From contig OZ038385.1 of the NCBI GenBank assembly GCA_964036045.1, forward strand, positions 56,905,919-56,969,918: 64,000 bases of DNA. Reading direction: 5' to 3'. The notes beneath the pieces were generated by a model, which had not been told where the DNA came from, did no database searches, and saw nothing but the letters and a program-made list of their open reading frames with translations. Source of the DNA: Eutreptiella sp. 'Long Island Sound 2002' (Eukaryota; Euglenozoa; Euglenophyceae; Eutreptiales; Eutreptiaceae). A program made the position numbers and the translations under genes. This document shows, in pieces, positions 1-11,300 of this stretch (within the stretch, counting starts at the first letter, position 1; every line of letters starts with the position of its first letter).

Positions 1-510
1 ATCGCTGCAACCTGAAATTCAAACCGCAGCAACCCATCGCTCATGCGATGGCCCAAGCCAAGACTGTCGTGCGTCAAGCATGCAAACATGCACCTCCACG
101 CGCCATTGCACATGAAAATGCTTCTCGCCTGCAGAAATGCACAGCACTGCCCATTTGCCACACCCCTGCGGACGGGTCACCAAACATGCATTGACAGTTG
201 ATATACAGCGAGGTTCACCCAGTTTAGGGAGCACGGACGGAAACACTATCCCCCACGCCTTCACATCTCGGGCGAAGCATGTCCATATTCGCATGCAACC
301 GATGCTTGGTCCTTAACAGCCAAAGCCAGGCAGACCATGGGCCAGACTTGGCAACCCACGGGGGCTGGCGCCAGCCAATGTGTGACCCCGAGGGGTGTTC
401 GACAGTTTGGGGGGCTGTAGGGGGGGGGGGGACCCCACCCCCCCCCCTTCGTTGAGCCAAACCCAGCACCTTTTCCGGCAGGCCCCGTCCAAGCGCGCAA
501 ACACACAAAG

Positions 511-837
511 CTAACAAGATGCACTGTGAATGGTGATTGTTTTGCTGCACTGCAGCACTTTCATAGCAGTACTACCTTGGTTTGGCCCAGAGAGAAGAGC
601 AGGGAGAACAGTGGGCAGAGCCGGCGGCGCAGCAGGCTTCGCCTTCGGTGGCAATGGGGCCCGGAAATTGTCAAAGGCTTGCAACACCTTTGTTTTCTCT
701 TCTTCGCTGCACCCGGCATAGTCATGGGACACACCAGGGTGCACTTGTGCCATGTGGTGTGGCATGGCGTAGGTGCAATGCCATTTTCGGCAATCAAGCA
801 CCTTGCAGCGAACTGGCAAGTTGGTGCTAGGGTTCAT
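511..837 (-). CDS. C2H2-like zinc-finger open frame, 108 aa
   Basis: Near the N-terminus, CKVLDC followed by MPHHMAQVH gives C-x4-C-x11-H-x4-H, a plausible C2H2 finger. An acidic SEEEKTKVLQAF stretch and a Pro/Ala-rich tail follow. It lies inside the inverted-repeat segment beside the minisatellite, so it may be a mobile-element remnant. No intron or partner exon seen. Confidence 0.4.
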   Translation of the reverse strand: MNPSTNLPVRCKVLDCRKWHCTYAMPHHMAQVHPGVSHDYAGCSEEEKTKVLQAFDNFRAPLPPKAKPAAPPALPTVLPALLSGPNQGSTAMKVLQCSKTITIHSASC

Positions 838-879
838 CGCTGTTGGGGTTGCCGCGCTGTTGAGCCGTAGCCGATGACC

Positions 880-1460
880 CCAGCCGTCTCGGGGAGCCCC
901 TCCACTTCAGAGCGGGGGACTAAATCAGAAGTGGCTACTTAACCCCTGCCGTCTCGGGGAGCCCCACCGCATCAGAGCGGGGGGCAAAATCAGAAGCGGC
1001 CCACAAGTGGGCAAGGTGGCTACTTAACCCCTGCCGTCTCGGGGAGCCCCACCGCATCAGAGCGGGGGACTAAATCAGAAGTGGCTACTTAACCCCTGCC
1101 GTCTCGGGGAGCCCCACCGCATCAGAGCGGGGGACTAAATCAGAAGTGGCTACTTAACCCCTGCCGTCTCGGGGAGCCCCTCCGCTTCAGAGCGGGGGAC
1201 TAAATCAGAAGTGGCTACTTAACCCCTGCCGTCTCGGGGAGCCCCACCGCATCAGAGCGGGGGGCAAAATCAGAAGCGGCCCACAAGTGGGCAAGGTGGC
1301 TACTTAACCCCTGCCGTCTCGGGGAGCCCCACCGCATCAGAGCGGGGGACTAAATCAGAAGTGGCTACTTAACCCCTGCCGTCTCGGGGAGCCCCTCCGC
1401 CTCAGAGCGGGGGGCAGAATCAAAAGTGGCCCAGAAGTGGGCAAGGTGGCTACATAACCT
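880..1460. repeat. Minisatellite with 65- and 85-bp units, 9 copies
   Basis: The word GCCGTCTCGGGG starts at 883, 948, 1033, 1098, 1163, 1228, 1313, 1378 and spacing is 65 or 85 bp. The long form adds a 20-bp block with GCCCACAAGTGGGC, a small palindrome. Units differ at only a few bases. Confidence 0.9.
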
Positions 1461-1813
1461 TTTTGTGCTTTTCAGCCATTTTTGAATTCTCCACAAAATT
1501 CTGAGTATTTTGAGTATAGACACATGGGGTGGAACAAAAAAGTTCCCCCCTGCCGTATGCCTAAAACAAAATCTGCGGCGCCTCCGGCGTCGACAAAGCA
1601 CACTGTTCCGTGCGACAATTTTGGGGTCCGTAGAGGGGGGGGGGGGGGTGCCCCCCCCCCCCCCCCTTTGGGGTCGGGTCCCGGCCAGGGCCAGCCCCCG
1701 TGTGGCAACCACGCTCGGCCCGCAGCTCTGGCAGGGACCAGATGCCAGAAGGGCCCCTTTGCACCGCCCTAACTCCTTCCGGCGCCCCCCCCCCCCCTCC
1801 CCCCCACCCCTAC

Positions 1814-1886
1814 CCAAATCCCGCCATCGTAGTGCACCACGCCCCGCCGTGTCGTTGCACTGACAGAGCTGCACGCAGTGTTGGTC
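1814..1886 (-). CDS. Exon 32 (tentative): domain 13 Cys segment
   Basis: It encodes TNTACSSVSATTRR after acceptor TTTTGCAG, with donor GTAGGG. The phase is compatible with exon 31, but the expected Trp segment is not found between them, so another exon is missing or this call is wrong. Confidence 0.4.
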
Positions 1887-2181
1887 CTGCAAAACATAAC
1901 GTGCAGCAGTGCAATGTATGCTGTCAAGGCCAGGGTTTTGGGCCGTGGTCTCAATTGCAATGACAATATGGCAGGTGCCAGCCGGCCACACGCCGAAACA
2001 TCAAGAGCTCCAAGGAGCCCACTATCAGCAGACCATTTGCAAAACATGGAAAACATAGCTGAGTGCACTGCCACATTGCACAAGGGAGTGGAGTAGTGCA
2101 TTGGTACACAGAGTGGATGCATGAATCTGCTGTGGCCAGAACGAGGCACATGTCAATGCAGGTGTCAGCATGTGATGGCAC

Positions 2182-2383
2182 CTGATGTAAATGGCCTCAC
2201 TGGTAGAGGTAGGCGTCTGGCTGCTCACACTCAGCGTGCAGTTGCGCCGCGTGCCGGGCGGGCCTGACGTTGGGACCACGGGGGAACTGGTGACAACCAT
2301 GAACCCCTCGAGGGTCACATTTGGGCGGTACACATACGGGACCATGTACGGTGAACTCAGTGTGATGACTAGCCCCAAGTCTC
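2182..2383 (-). CDS. Exon 31: end of domain 12 and start of domain 13
   Basis: It encodes DLGLVITLSSPYMVPYVY, RPNVTLEGFMVV, PPGTRRNCTLSV and QTPTSTSEAIYI. Phase 1 joins exon 30 exactly across a 4.7-kb intron that carries the 3.07-kb transposon. Donor GTGCCA, phase 2 out. Confidence 0.83.
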
Positions 2384-5300
2384 CTGAGAATCAGATGCCG
2401 GGCATGCAGGGGGACAGATGCAAAGTATGCCCATCACAGAGGCGGTGGATACGAGACATACCCGGGGGGAAGAGATAGAATGGGCCTACCCCGCCCCCTC
2501 CCTTGCGAGAGCAACACTAAAGTCCCAAAATTTGACGGAAACAACACCGACTGTTGCTCTGACTGGGGGGAGGGTATTTATGAAAGGCAAAATAAGACAT
2601 TCCAGAAATTAGGGAAGCAACACTTACTGTTGCTTTAACACGGGGATTGCTCTCACAGGGGGGGGGGGGGTCCCAACTGCTACTTCCAATCTAAAACACT
2701 TGGTTGCGTTTTGTGGAGGCATCCCTCAGCGGTGTGTAGTGGTGGGGGACTGTGGATGTGGGAGGGGAGGGGAAATATGGAGGGCGCGCAGGGGGAAGGA
2801 AGAGGAGGGGGGGTGAGCAAGAGTGAAATGAAAAACTGTCTGTCCCACTGCTTACGATTTCAGCATTCTGCGCTTGCAGCATCCACTTGCCTCCAGCACT
2901 GCCAGGATTTACGCGCAGTCAGTCCTAGACCGTCAAGTTTGGAGGGTGCTCTGCAGAACTTGATGTGTGAAATAGGGAATTGCAGTGGTTTCCAGTGGTT
3001 TGCAGTGAGAGTTTCCACTGGTGCACTGCAGTTCTGGGCATGTTCCCTGTGGTGTTCCTTGTGAAGTGTGTCCTCTGCAGCCAATACTGCATGCTAAAAT
3101 CCTGGGGGGCATGAAGGTAAAATAGTCTCCCAGGGGGGGGGTCTAGGCAGATAGGCTTCTCAAGGTATGTCAAAACGGGATGTTTGGGCAGCAGCCGCTG
3201 CAGCTGGATGCACAGGGTCCTGGGGACCATGGAAAACATGCATCATCACAGGAACCGAAGTGGAAGCTTATGCTGTGGGTTGGTGGGAGAGGAGGAGGGG
3301 GGGACTGCGGGAGTGCGGGGGATTGGGCAGCAAAAAAAGGCAGATCGTTTCATTGGTGCGGGTCTTGCTTTGCGATGAAGCATGTGCTGCCGTGTTGCAG
3401 CTGCGTGCCAGGGGCTTTGCGGAAAGAGGGGGCGGGAATGAGCTGTGATGACGATGCTGACCCACTCGTGTTCCTATGGACACTCTGCGGATTGATACAC
3501 AAGGAAGGAGTGCAGTGGGACGGCTAACATGCAAATACTGTTGGGTATGTTGTTCAATGCAACCCCCCCCTCACCTCCATTTGATGGGCGCGAGTGGACT
3601 GCGTAGAACTCAGGATTCCGTTGGAGTCAGGATTCATCAGGATATGTCTGCAGTCAGACCTGGTTATTGGGAACTGAAACTCAGATGCACATGTATGACA
3701 TATGAAGATGCAAGAAGGGACAAAGTGAAGTGCAAGCCGGAAACATCCATCACCAGTATTCACGGGGGGGGGCGACCCCTCGGTTCTGGACGCCAACTAC
3801 GCCCCCAACTAACTGTTGGCCGGAGGCCCCTTGGGGGGGGGGGGGGGTTCAGGGAGGGCGAATGGGGGGGGGGGTATAGGAGGGGCTGGGGGGGGGGCCT
3901 CCGGGAGGGTCGGTTGGGGGCAATTCGGGGTGGTGGTGGTGGGGGGGGGGGGTCCAGGTGGGGCAATTTGGGGTGTTGGGGGGGGAGAGGGGTCATAGGC
4001 TCCCCTTACCTCCCCTTGCCCTCCCTCTAACCATACCATCACCATAGACCTAACCCTAACCTTTGCAGCCAGCTAGTTTGGCCATGCCAGCCATGTTGAC
4101 GGGGCTGAACAAGATCCCTCAAATTTCGTTCATGGCTGCTTTTGCCACATCATTGCTCTCCATTTTGGACCCCAACACTCACTCTGACCCTAGCCTAGGG
4201 TGAGAGCTAGGGCTAGGGTTAGGGTCACCGAGCTGGTGGAACCAGTCTTGGTTTTATAACCCTTTTTATTGTCTAGGGTGGACCTACCAGGTTTAGCAGC
4301 AGCAGCAAGCAAGCAGCAAGCAAGCAGCAAGCAAGCAGCAAGCAAGCAGCACGCGCGAAATGGGGAAAAAATCAGATCTCCGTCGTGGTGCTTCAGATTT
4401 GGGTGAAATTTTGGTGGATGATACCTATGGGTGTGAAGTACAATCACACAAAGTTTGAGCAAGAAACTCAACAGTGGCGGCCGGGAACGGGATTCGCAAG
4501 TGGCGGACCTCAGTTTCAAAATCTGCAGTTTAGGGCCAAAAACAGCCATTTTTGGGCCAACACAGCCCTAGAACCCATTCAAAACGGCCAAACGAAGGGA
4601 AACGGTGGGTACATTCCACGTGCGGCTTGACTTCCCCGTGTCAACGAGCTCTTTGCGGCCCTCTAACTCCATGATATGTCCCGGAAACGGCCCAAAAAGG
4701 CCCCCACAAGCTCCAAATGCCGACAGCCACAAACCAAGAATAGGCCATATCTTTGGCTACATGGCTCAAAACGCGATTCCGAGGGCACCTACTCCACCCG
4801 CAACCCCCCACTTTTTGTGGTTTCCACCCCTCAGAATTGCCCAAAACGGACGCCTAGACCCCAATACCTAGGCCCACTAGGCTGCGGCAAGCTCAAGCCC
4901 AAACAGGTGCGTGGGTGCCCAAATGGGTCATAAGGGTCTAGTAGGGGCAAAAAGATGACTTTTTTCAAAAATGATCCTAGACCATGTGAGACGCTAAAAC
5001 AAGTGTTTTTGGACCGTTTTGAGCTTGTGGTGGCCCATTTTGGTCCTCCAAAAATCCCAAAATGCCTTGAAAATGGGCTATTTTGGGACCAAAAATGGGT
5101 CAAAAATGGGTCAAAAGCACATTTTTCCAAACCTCATCCTAGACCATTTGGGGTGCACCAACGGGTGAAATGAGCCCATTTTGAGCCCATTTGGGGCATT
5201 TTGGCCCCTCAGAAGTCCAAAAAGCCTTGAAAGTGGGCCTCGTAGTGATGGGGTTCACTTGCAAGCTGATTTCACTTTGTCAAGAGCCATCAATGTGTGA

Positions 5301-8300
5301 ATCATTCTTGATGTCCCTCACCAGTCATAGTTGATGTTCCCTCCCCCACCAGCTCGGTCCCAATATTCAGTCTTGATTAGGGTTAGGGTTAGGGTCACCG
5401 AGCTGGTGGAACCAGTCTTGGTTTTATAACCCTTTTTAGGGTCTAGGGTGGACCTACCAGGTTTAGCAGCAGCAGCAACAAGCAGCAAGCAGCAAGCAGC
5501 AACAAGCAGCAAGCAGCACGCGCGAAATGGGGAAAAATCAGACATCCGTCGTGGTGCTTCACATTCGGCTGAAATTTTGGTGGATGATACCTATGGGTGT
5601 GAGGGACAACCACACAAAGTTTGAGCCAGAAACTCAACGGTGGCGGCCGGGAATGGGTGTCGCAAGTGGCGGACCTCAGTTTCAAAAACTGCAATTTAGG
5701 GCCAAAAACAGCCATTTTTGGGCCAAAAGAGCCCTAGAACCCATTCAAAACGGCCAAGGAAAGGGAAAGGGTGGGTGCACTCCATGTGCGGCTTGACTTT
5801 CTTGTGTCAACGAGCCATTTGCGGCCCTCTGACTCCACCATATGTCCCGGAAACGGCCCAAAAAGGCCCCCACAAGCCCCAAATTTTGTGCAGATTGGCT
5901 GGCGACAGCCACAAACCAAGAATAGGCCATATCTTTGGCTACATGGCTCAAAACGCGATTCCGAGGGCACCTAATCCACCCGCAACCCCCCTCGTTTTGT
6001 GGTTTCCACCCCTCAAAATTGCCCAAATGGACGCCTAGACCCCCGTACCCAAGCCCAGTAGGCTGCGGCAAGCTGCAAGCTCGAGCCCAAACAGGTGGGT
6101 GCCCAAATGGGTCAATAGGGTCCAATAGGGGCAGAAAGATGACTTTTCTCAAAAATGATCCTAGACCATGTGAGACGCTAAAACAAGTGTTTTTGGACTG
6201 TTTTGAGCTTGGGGTGGCCCATTTTGGTCCTCCGAAAATCCCAAAATGCCTTGAAGATGCGCTGTTTTGGGACCAAAAATGGGTCAAAAATGAATCAAAA
6301 ACACATTTTTCCAAACCTCATCCTAGACCATTTGGGGTGCACAAACGGGTGAAATGAGCCTATTTTGAGCCCATTTTGGGGCATTTTGGCCCCTCACAAG
6401 TCCACAAAAGCCTTGAAAGTGGGCCTTGTGGTGAAGGGGATCACTTGCAAGCTGATTCCACCCTGTCAACGGCCTTCAATGTGTAACTCATTGGTGTCCC
6501 TCACCATTCATATCTAATGTTCCCTCCCCCACCAGCTCGGTCCCAATATTCAGTCTTGATTAGGTGTAGGTGTCAGGTTAGGAGTAGGCTGAGGGTTGGG
6601 GGTGGGCGTTAGAGTCAAGGTTGGGTCTAAGGATAGTGTTGGGGTGCAAAGTGGACAAAATTTTCCTTAGGGCACCTTTGGTGTTCATGGAGCGTCGGGC
6701 GCCTTTGGCGCCCTGGACGCCTGAGGGCGACACCTTTGGCAACTAACTGTTGGCTGGAGGCCCCTAGGGGGGGGGGGGGGGTAGTTGGCGTCCTAGGAGC
6801 CGCGGAGTCGCCCCCCCCCCCCCCTTCCGGGCCAGTATTGGGTCTGTGAAGACTGCAATGATTGTGAAGGATGGGCCAGCCATCCTGCTCCCCATTCCTC
6901 TGCGTACGCAGCGGCTTTGCAGGGCATGCAATCTTCAAGGACACTCTGGGGACAACGAAACTGCCCCATCCGCCTCATCCTGCCACAGATGTATGAGAAA
7001 AACGTGGCCCTGGATGTGATGGCAGCGCTCCAGAAATCGTTGCAGCCAATGCGGCAGAACATACCAAGGGCATCCCCTGTTGGCGTGAAGAACACAGTGA
7101 GCTGATTGCTCGTCTTGGTGAATGTGTAGCCAGTCAATGTGCAATTGGCGGTCTGCGATGTGTTGGAGGTGGGGCACGCTGTGGCAGTGGCAGTATTGTT
7201 GGGCACGTTCCATGCCAACTGGCCGAACTGTTGCTGCGGGGAGATACTCACGGTGATGACCTCATCCCCGATGGACATCCCAGACGCATCAAATGAGAAC
7301 TGGACGTATACCTGAGCAGAGGTGCCACACAGTGTACGGCACACAGTACGGAACACAACAGCAGCACAGACAGCAATGCAATTCCACGCGTCGTGTTGCA
7401 AATCTGGCATTTTGCTTCTGTCGGTCATCTTAGCTATGTGCGGCATTGCGTGCTATGTGTCGCACTGCTATGTCTTATGTTGAGCTTGATGAGCATTTGG
7501 GAGAACAAAATAGCCGGCGGAGAACATGCACACCGCGGCACAAACTGCAACATGATCTGCGCCCAGTCCAACACACCCATACTGGGCATTTCATGCAGTA
7601 ATCTGTACCTCATTTTCGACACACGCTGTCATGCACGCTGTGCATGACAGCGTGCACCTGCAAATGCACATCACAAACACACATGCACCAACATACGTGG
7701 CCTCCATAGATCACAGAAGGAGACTGCATGACCGTAACACCCAACAATTCCAGCAACGATATGGTGTCCACTGTGTGACTGGCCTCCAGCATGTACTGAG
7801 ACACCGCCCGGGTGTTGATGGGAGTGGGACCCACGGCCGTGTCCAGCAAATTGGTATACAAATGCAACTGCGTAACACTGGCAGTCAGCTGTACACCAGT
7901 CAAATCGCAAACGTATTCTGCAGGGACAGGATGCAGGGAGGAAGTGCGATGGCATGACATACGTAGAGGAAATGCAAGGAAGACCGAGGGACAGGGCCAA
8001 TTTATTCGCTACCTACGCTACTACGCATCCTCCTCCCATGTGCACGCAATCCCAGGTTGGGACGCTGACAGCAATTTACACAACACGCTTAACCCTCAGA
8101 CAGATGCACGTGGGACTGGGAACCCGTTACAGCAGCATTCACTGGAAATCACATCGCAAAAATAGAAATGAGTTGCAGTCTTGTGACCAGAAACAACCCT
8201 TTTTCCATGACCTCTTGCCCACTGCTCGTGGCTCGCAAACGTCATCTTGCATTCTTCACCACAACAACAGGGGACAGTACGGGCCCTGCCCAGGGGAGAG

Positions 8301-11300
8301 GGGGCGGGGGTGGGCACACACAGACCGGAGATTGCAAGCAGGCAAATATCTGCAAACTGCCTGTTCTGCATCTGCATTCTGCCCAGAAGAAAGTAAAAAG
8401 GGTGGAAAGATTTTCCACCAGATTCTTTCGTACTTCGACGTGAGTTTGTTTCACTTGCAGTCCCCAATGCGCTGTGGGAAATTTCGCAGCCACAGGCTGT
8501 GACCCTGCCTTTGGTTTGGACGTGCTCTGTTGAAAGTTTCAGTGGCCTTGTGGATTGCACGGCGAATTCCCAGGAGGCCCCAGGGCCCATTTATTTTCGT
8601 ACAGCGGCCCGCGTGCGAAATTCGCGCACAACTGAAACGCAAAACTTCCGACAACCAAAAATTCCCTTTGCGAAATCCCTCCCCCACTGCCCGTGCACAA
8701 CCATACCTTTACAGACGCAGTGGTACTGTAGATTGTGGGGCTCTGTCGGAGCCCCGCCCCCGTTCAACAGGTGCAGTGGTGGGCCTGCACAATGCGCGCG
8801 CAGGTCGTCTTTCAACAGCGCCCCGTCCGTCTGTGACGTTCGCTTCTCACCTGAAACAATCTCTTCTTTGAGAGCGTCTGTTTGGCTCCTTCCCCCTTCC
8901 CGTGTATTGGTCCGGTCTCCTGATGTCACTGCTTCCGCAGTTACGACATTTTTGGGGGGAGCGGACTGTCCAGAACTTTGGCTGTTGATGCTGCGCCATG
9001 GGCCGGGCCTGAGACGCGTGGCCGTTTCTTTTTTCTTTAGGCTCCTGTCCTGACAGGGGCGTGTGGGCCGACACTCTGGTGTGCCACCTGTTGCCCTGAG
9101 TCCGGTGGCTGGCGTGGTGTCTCCCGACAAGGCCTGAGGGTGAGCATGTGCGCCCGCCACTCCGACAACCGCACGATCAGGATTGCAGGTGGTTTTGGAA
9201 AGGGGGCGCATGCCTGAGCTCTGCAAGGCACAGGCTGTCGCAGCGGTGCTGTTGTCGACGAGCGAGAACTTCACGCCGTCGGAGGCCGGAATGTTGGTGG
9301 CATCCACATACAAAGTGGCATTCCCAGGACTCATTCGCGTGGTGGACATGGACAGCACGATGTGCCGCGCAGTGCCATGCTTCGCTTCGTACGGGGACAC
9401 CTGCAGTGGGTCGGGACACAGTCAGGCCACAGACAGCCGCGGCCAGAAGGGAGGCCGCAGCACATCACAGTGCGTCGGGTCAGGGCCCATAGGTGGCGCA
9501 TGGGCTCAACAGAAACCTTTTGCCTTTCCAGGATGTCTCGCTCGCCGGTAGAACTGAAGTATAAAACGGACAAGCGTGTTGCCGGGCCGACTTACGGTCC
9601 GGCCGCTGTCAGCCGAACCCCTGTCCAAATTATTGCGGCGCAGGCTACTGCGTAGCGACCACCCAGGGTGGGGGAGGGGGAGGGTGTTACTTTGGGCCTT
9701 TGTTGGGGGTCGCCCACTTATCCCATCCACCCACCCACCCACCCACCCCGACCCCAAACGGTCCCCCCCATGGGGGCGGGGGGGGGGGGGTTGAGCTGAG
9801 GGTTCATGTTATGCCCTACCATCCCGCGTAATGCACACAAAGGGAAACGTGTAGGGCCAAGAAGACTTCAAAAATGCTGTACCCAACAGGATGCATAATG
9901 TGCAGACCGACTCAGCTCGCCCCATTGTCTGAGATTCAAAATGGGGGTGGTGTGGTGCAAGAGTTTGGCAGAAACTCAAGGTCAATTAAACATCCATGGC
10001 ACTGCTGGGGGTTGCAGCTAGCGTTGGTGATTGACTGTGTGATAGCAAGGTAGCCGCTGTGGTCCTTAACCAAGCACAGTCATGGGATGTGTTTTCAGCC
10101 AATGCATCTGCACTTCATATGTAGCGCGCCAACTCAGTGCCGCCTTGCCCAACCAAACCTCAACACCGCGAGACGGTCATCCCTACCCATGCATGGGGAA
10201 TGGTGTGTTCGAAACTTAGCATTCCTGAAGAACACGTCATGCCACACCAGCATGCACAATACACAGGAGAGATCGCGGCCCTCCGTCGCAACTTGATTCA
10301 CAAATTGAAATGTGACATATACTGCAGACTTCAACCATTTGACCGAGTCGTGCCAAACCCAAACCCAAGACATCCCAAAGCAGACCCCTCGCTCCCGATG
10401 GCTGTTGGCTGAAGCCAAATTTGGGGTTCAACCCACCCATCCCTCTCTCTATCTATCGCCCCTTGGGGGTTAGGGCCGCTGGACCACTCAGCCATGGCCT
10501 GTTCCGGCGACCCTCTCCCTTCATACCCCTATCCCTTGCTGCCCCGCTCCTGGTGCTGCGCGGCACATCCCAGTCCATGAGGAAAAACCAATGGACCACT
10601 GCACGATGCTCCTGAGCAACTTGCAGTGGGTGGTATCCCCAATCCTGCAGCAGCTTGGACACCGCAGTGGGTGTTACTGCAGCACACCGTCCCATGCATA
10701 CCACTGATGTGACTGTTGGGCTTCCGATGAGGGTAGTTGAGAAATTGTACGTGTAGTTCAAGAAGAACTTGGAGCTCAACACCACTTGCACGCTCATTGG
10801 ACCGGACATGGCAAGTGGAGCCGTGACGAACACAATGACAGTGCGGTTCAGATGGCCCACGGTGCACACTCTCACATCCGTTCCACTTGTGGGAGCGGCG
10901 CACAGTGTTCCGCTGTCCGTCATGAGTGAGCCTGCACATGTGGACGGGAAAGAGGGGGGCGAGGAGTAGGGAATCAAGAATATGGAGAGTAGCTCAGGAC
11001 ACAGATAGAGGGGACCCAAGGAAGCACTTGGATGAGAAAAGATGGGAGGGAGGGATGCACCTGAGGGCTGAAAGAGAATTCCAAGGTAGGTGGGGGCAAG
11101 GCCTGGCCGTCAGGGGGAGACAGTAGCGGTTTGAGGGGGAAAATCGGACGCCCATGCTTAACACCCGCCTTCTGCAAAAAGATTCAGGGGGGGGGAGGGG
11201 GGTTGACTGGTAGCTTTTTCTGCAGCCCCCCAGCCCCTCCCCATGCACACTCACGATATACGTAACAAACGGGCGACAGCTAAGAAGCGTGCAGCGATCA

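Larger units (their letters stand above)
322..1748. mobile_element. Segment bounded by imperfect inverted repeats, with G-run hairpins
   Basis: The sequence CACGGGGGCTGGC with flanking matches at 350-375 recurs inverted at about 1,685-1,705, and weaker inverted similarity extends outward on both sides. Inside lie a zinc-finger-like frame (511-837), the 65/85-bp array and two direct copies (390-455 and 1,605-1,680) of a motif in which a G-run is followed by a C-run. No clear target duplication. A degenerate DNA element is the likeliest reading. Confidence 0.4.
3761..6831. mobile_element. 3.07-kb DNA-transposon-like composite with 8-bp target duplication
   Basis: CCAGTATT occurs directly at 3,753-3,760 and 6,832-6,839. 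Between them, the ends share an inverted block with a G-run, GCGAC and GGACGCCAACTAC (left 3,765-3,800; inverse at right about 6,780-6,825). AACTAACTGTTGGC-GGAGGCCCC is repeated near both ends. The interior holds a G-rich stretch, a ~175-bp spacer and two direct copies of a 1.15-kb unit. No transposase frame. The 8-bp duplication is the size made by hAT-type elements, so a non-autonomous hAT-like element is inferred. Confidence 0.6.

Noticed and set aside
880-1460. CRISPR-like regular array
   Set aside because: The whole 65/85-bp unit is repeated; there are no unique spacers and the context is eukaryotic. It is a minisatellite.
3809-4045. Pro-rich and Gly-rich frames
   Set aside because: They translate poly-C/poly-G tracts.
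4200-6360. Overlapping frames of 80-190 aa in the 1.15-kb units
   Set aside because: They shift and break between copies A-D in step with base changes; no sign of coding selection.
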